Part shown: positions 63,597-64,000 of the stretch, piece by piece | How the letters are laid out: the number at the start of each line of letters is the position of its first letter | Numbering within the stretch: position 1 is the stretch's first letter | Source: Trichobilharzia szidati | Taxonomy: Eukaryota > Platyhelminthes > Trematoda > Strigeidida > Schistosomatidae | Reading direction: 5' to 3' | Length of the DNA: 64,000 bases | Assembly: GCA_944472155.2 (NCBI GenBank) | Contig: OX235275.1 | Coordinates: 58,917,228-58,981,227 of the forward strand | Notes under the pieces: model-generated | The model's database searches: none | Seen by the model: the letters and a program-made list of their open reading frames with translations, nothing else | Told to the model about the DNA's origin: nothing | Made by a program: the position numbers and the translations under genes

Positions 63597-64000
63597 TTCG
63601 TTTCTGTAGGGATTTTGTTTAATTGGTTGTGGAGGCTTTCATCATGAACTGACATCAATTAGAGAACCATTGGAAAATCAGGTGGGAGTACTGGACAGGC
63701 AACTGCTTCGTCCTAGTTGGGGACTCTTCATGAGTAAGCGCCCACCACTAAGGGTTCAGACCCAGGACCTTCTGGTTACAAGGCTGGCGAGCTAGCTCGT
63801 AGACCATTAAGCCATTGGGACCCAATCCAATGGCCAGCCCATGAATTCTAATTTCTGCCAATTCATGGCAATGTCTTCTTCGATGTGTTACTGCTTCACC
63901 TTCAACTGCTGCACCCTATTGGTCACAACTTCCCACTAGAACCGCAGGTTAACTGCTTGAATAGAACCAGTCGCTAGTGAGCATCAGATCAATTTTCAAG
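63597..64000 (-). repeat. Family A SINE, minus, full length to the window edge
   Basis: 'ctgtagggattttgtttaat', 'atcatgaactgacatcaatt', ribozyme 63688-63737, head (63745-63830), 'gaattctaatttctgccaat', 5' body ending 'cgctagtgagcatcagatca' and 'attttcaag' at the last base. The final bases equal the sequence that precedes the next unit in tandem copies, so another unit may continue outside. Confidence 0.92.
63688..63737 (-). ncRNA. Hammerhead ribozyme-like motif (family A)
   Basis: Minus strand: TTACTC, ATGAAGA, stem II GTCC/GGAC perfect with loop CCAACTA, GAAG for GAAA (A15.1 changed), a lengthened stem III, C17, CAGTAC. Stem I has two mismatches. Confidence 0.65.

Overview
Eukaryotic, AT-rich, repeat-dominated DNA, best explained as a schistosome (blood fluke) genome, probably genus Schistosoma; the species cannot be fixed by eye. 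The clues are families typical of these flukes: RTE/SR2-like non-LTR retrotransposon fragments, Penelope-like (PLE) fragments with GIY-YIG nuclease remnants, and many tRNA-derived short elements carrying hammerhead ribozyme (HHR) motifs, including one decayed site close to the Sm-alpha HHR. There is no operon-like gene density. Only two identical tRNA-Pro(CGG) genes are firm genes. One 241-codon open frame (54137-54862) is a plausible first coding exon of an unidentified gene. Most other open frames lie inside repeats.

Three tRNA-derived SINE families recur. Family A (tRNA-Thr-like head) and family B (tRNA-Cys-like head) each place an HHR-like fold just downstream of the pol III promoter. Family C (tRNA-Gly-like head) has no ribozyme, but ends in the same 3' tail as the RTE fragments, which suggests RTE machinery moves it. 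Family A copies often lie head-to-tail or back-to-back, as expected of small circular or retrozyme-like elements.

Layout: 1-5.9 kb sparse repeats (D, E, F); 5.9-7.8 kb A and B cluster; 8.2-9.1 kb simple-repeat island; 10.2-12.05 kb A copy and two kinds of PLE nuclease fragment; 12.3-13.9 kb island; 13.9-19.6 kb A, RTE and PLE debris; 19.6-20.6 kb island; 20.9-21.8 kb family G and telomere-like tract; 22.6-23.9 kb island; 23.7-27.4 kb A tandems and B copies; 27.6-28.9 kb island; 29.3-32.2 kb tandem segmental duplication; 32.3-33.2 kb RTE; 33.4-34.9 kb island; 34.9-42.7 kb dense A/B/C/RTE/PLE mosaic; 42.7-49.1 kb a diverged inverted duplication whose arms each hold tRNA-Pro; 50.1-51.25 kb a PLE with inverted terminal arms; 51.3-53.3 kb families G, E and A; 53.3-54.1 kb island leading into the candidate exon; 55.6-58.3 kb A, B and D copies; 59-60 kb island; 60.4-61.3 kb an RTE copy with an internal deletion; 61.5-64 kb A and D copies.

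All alignments were made by eye; repeat boundaries are approximate to about 10-30 bases.
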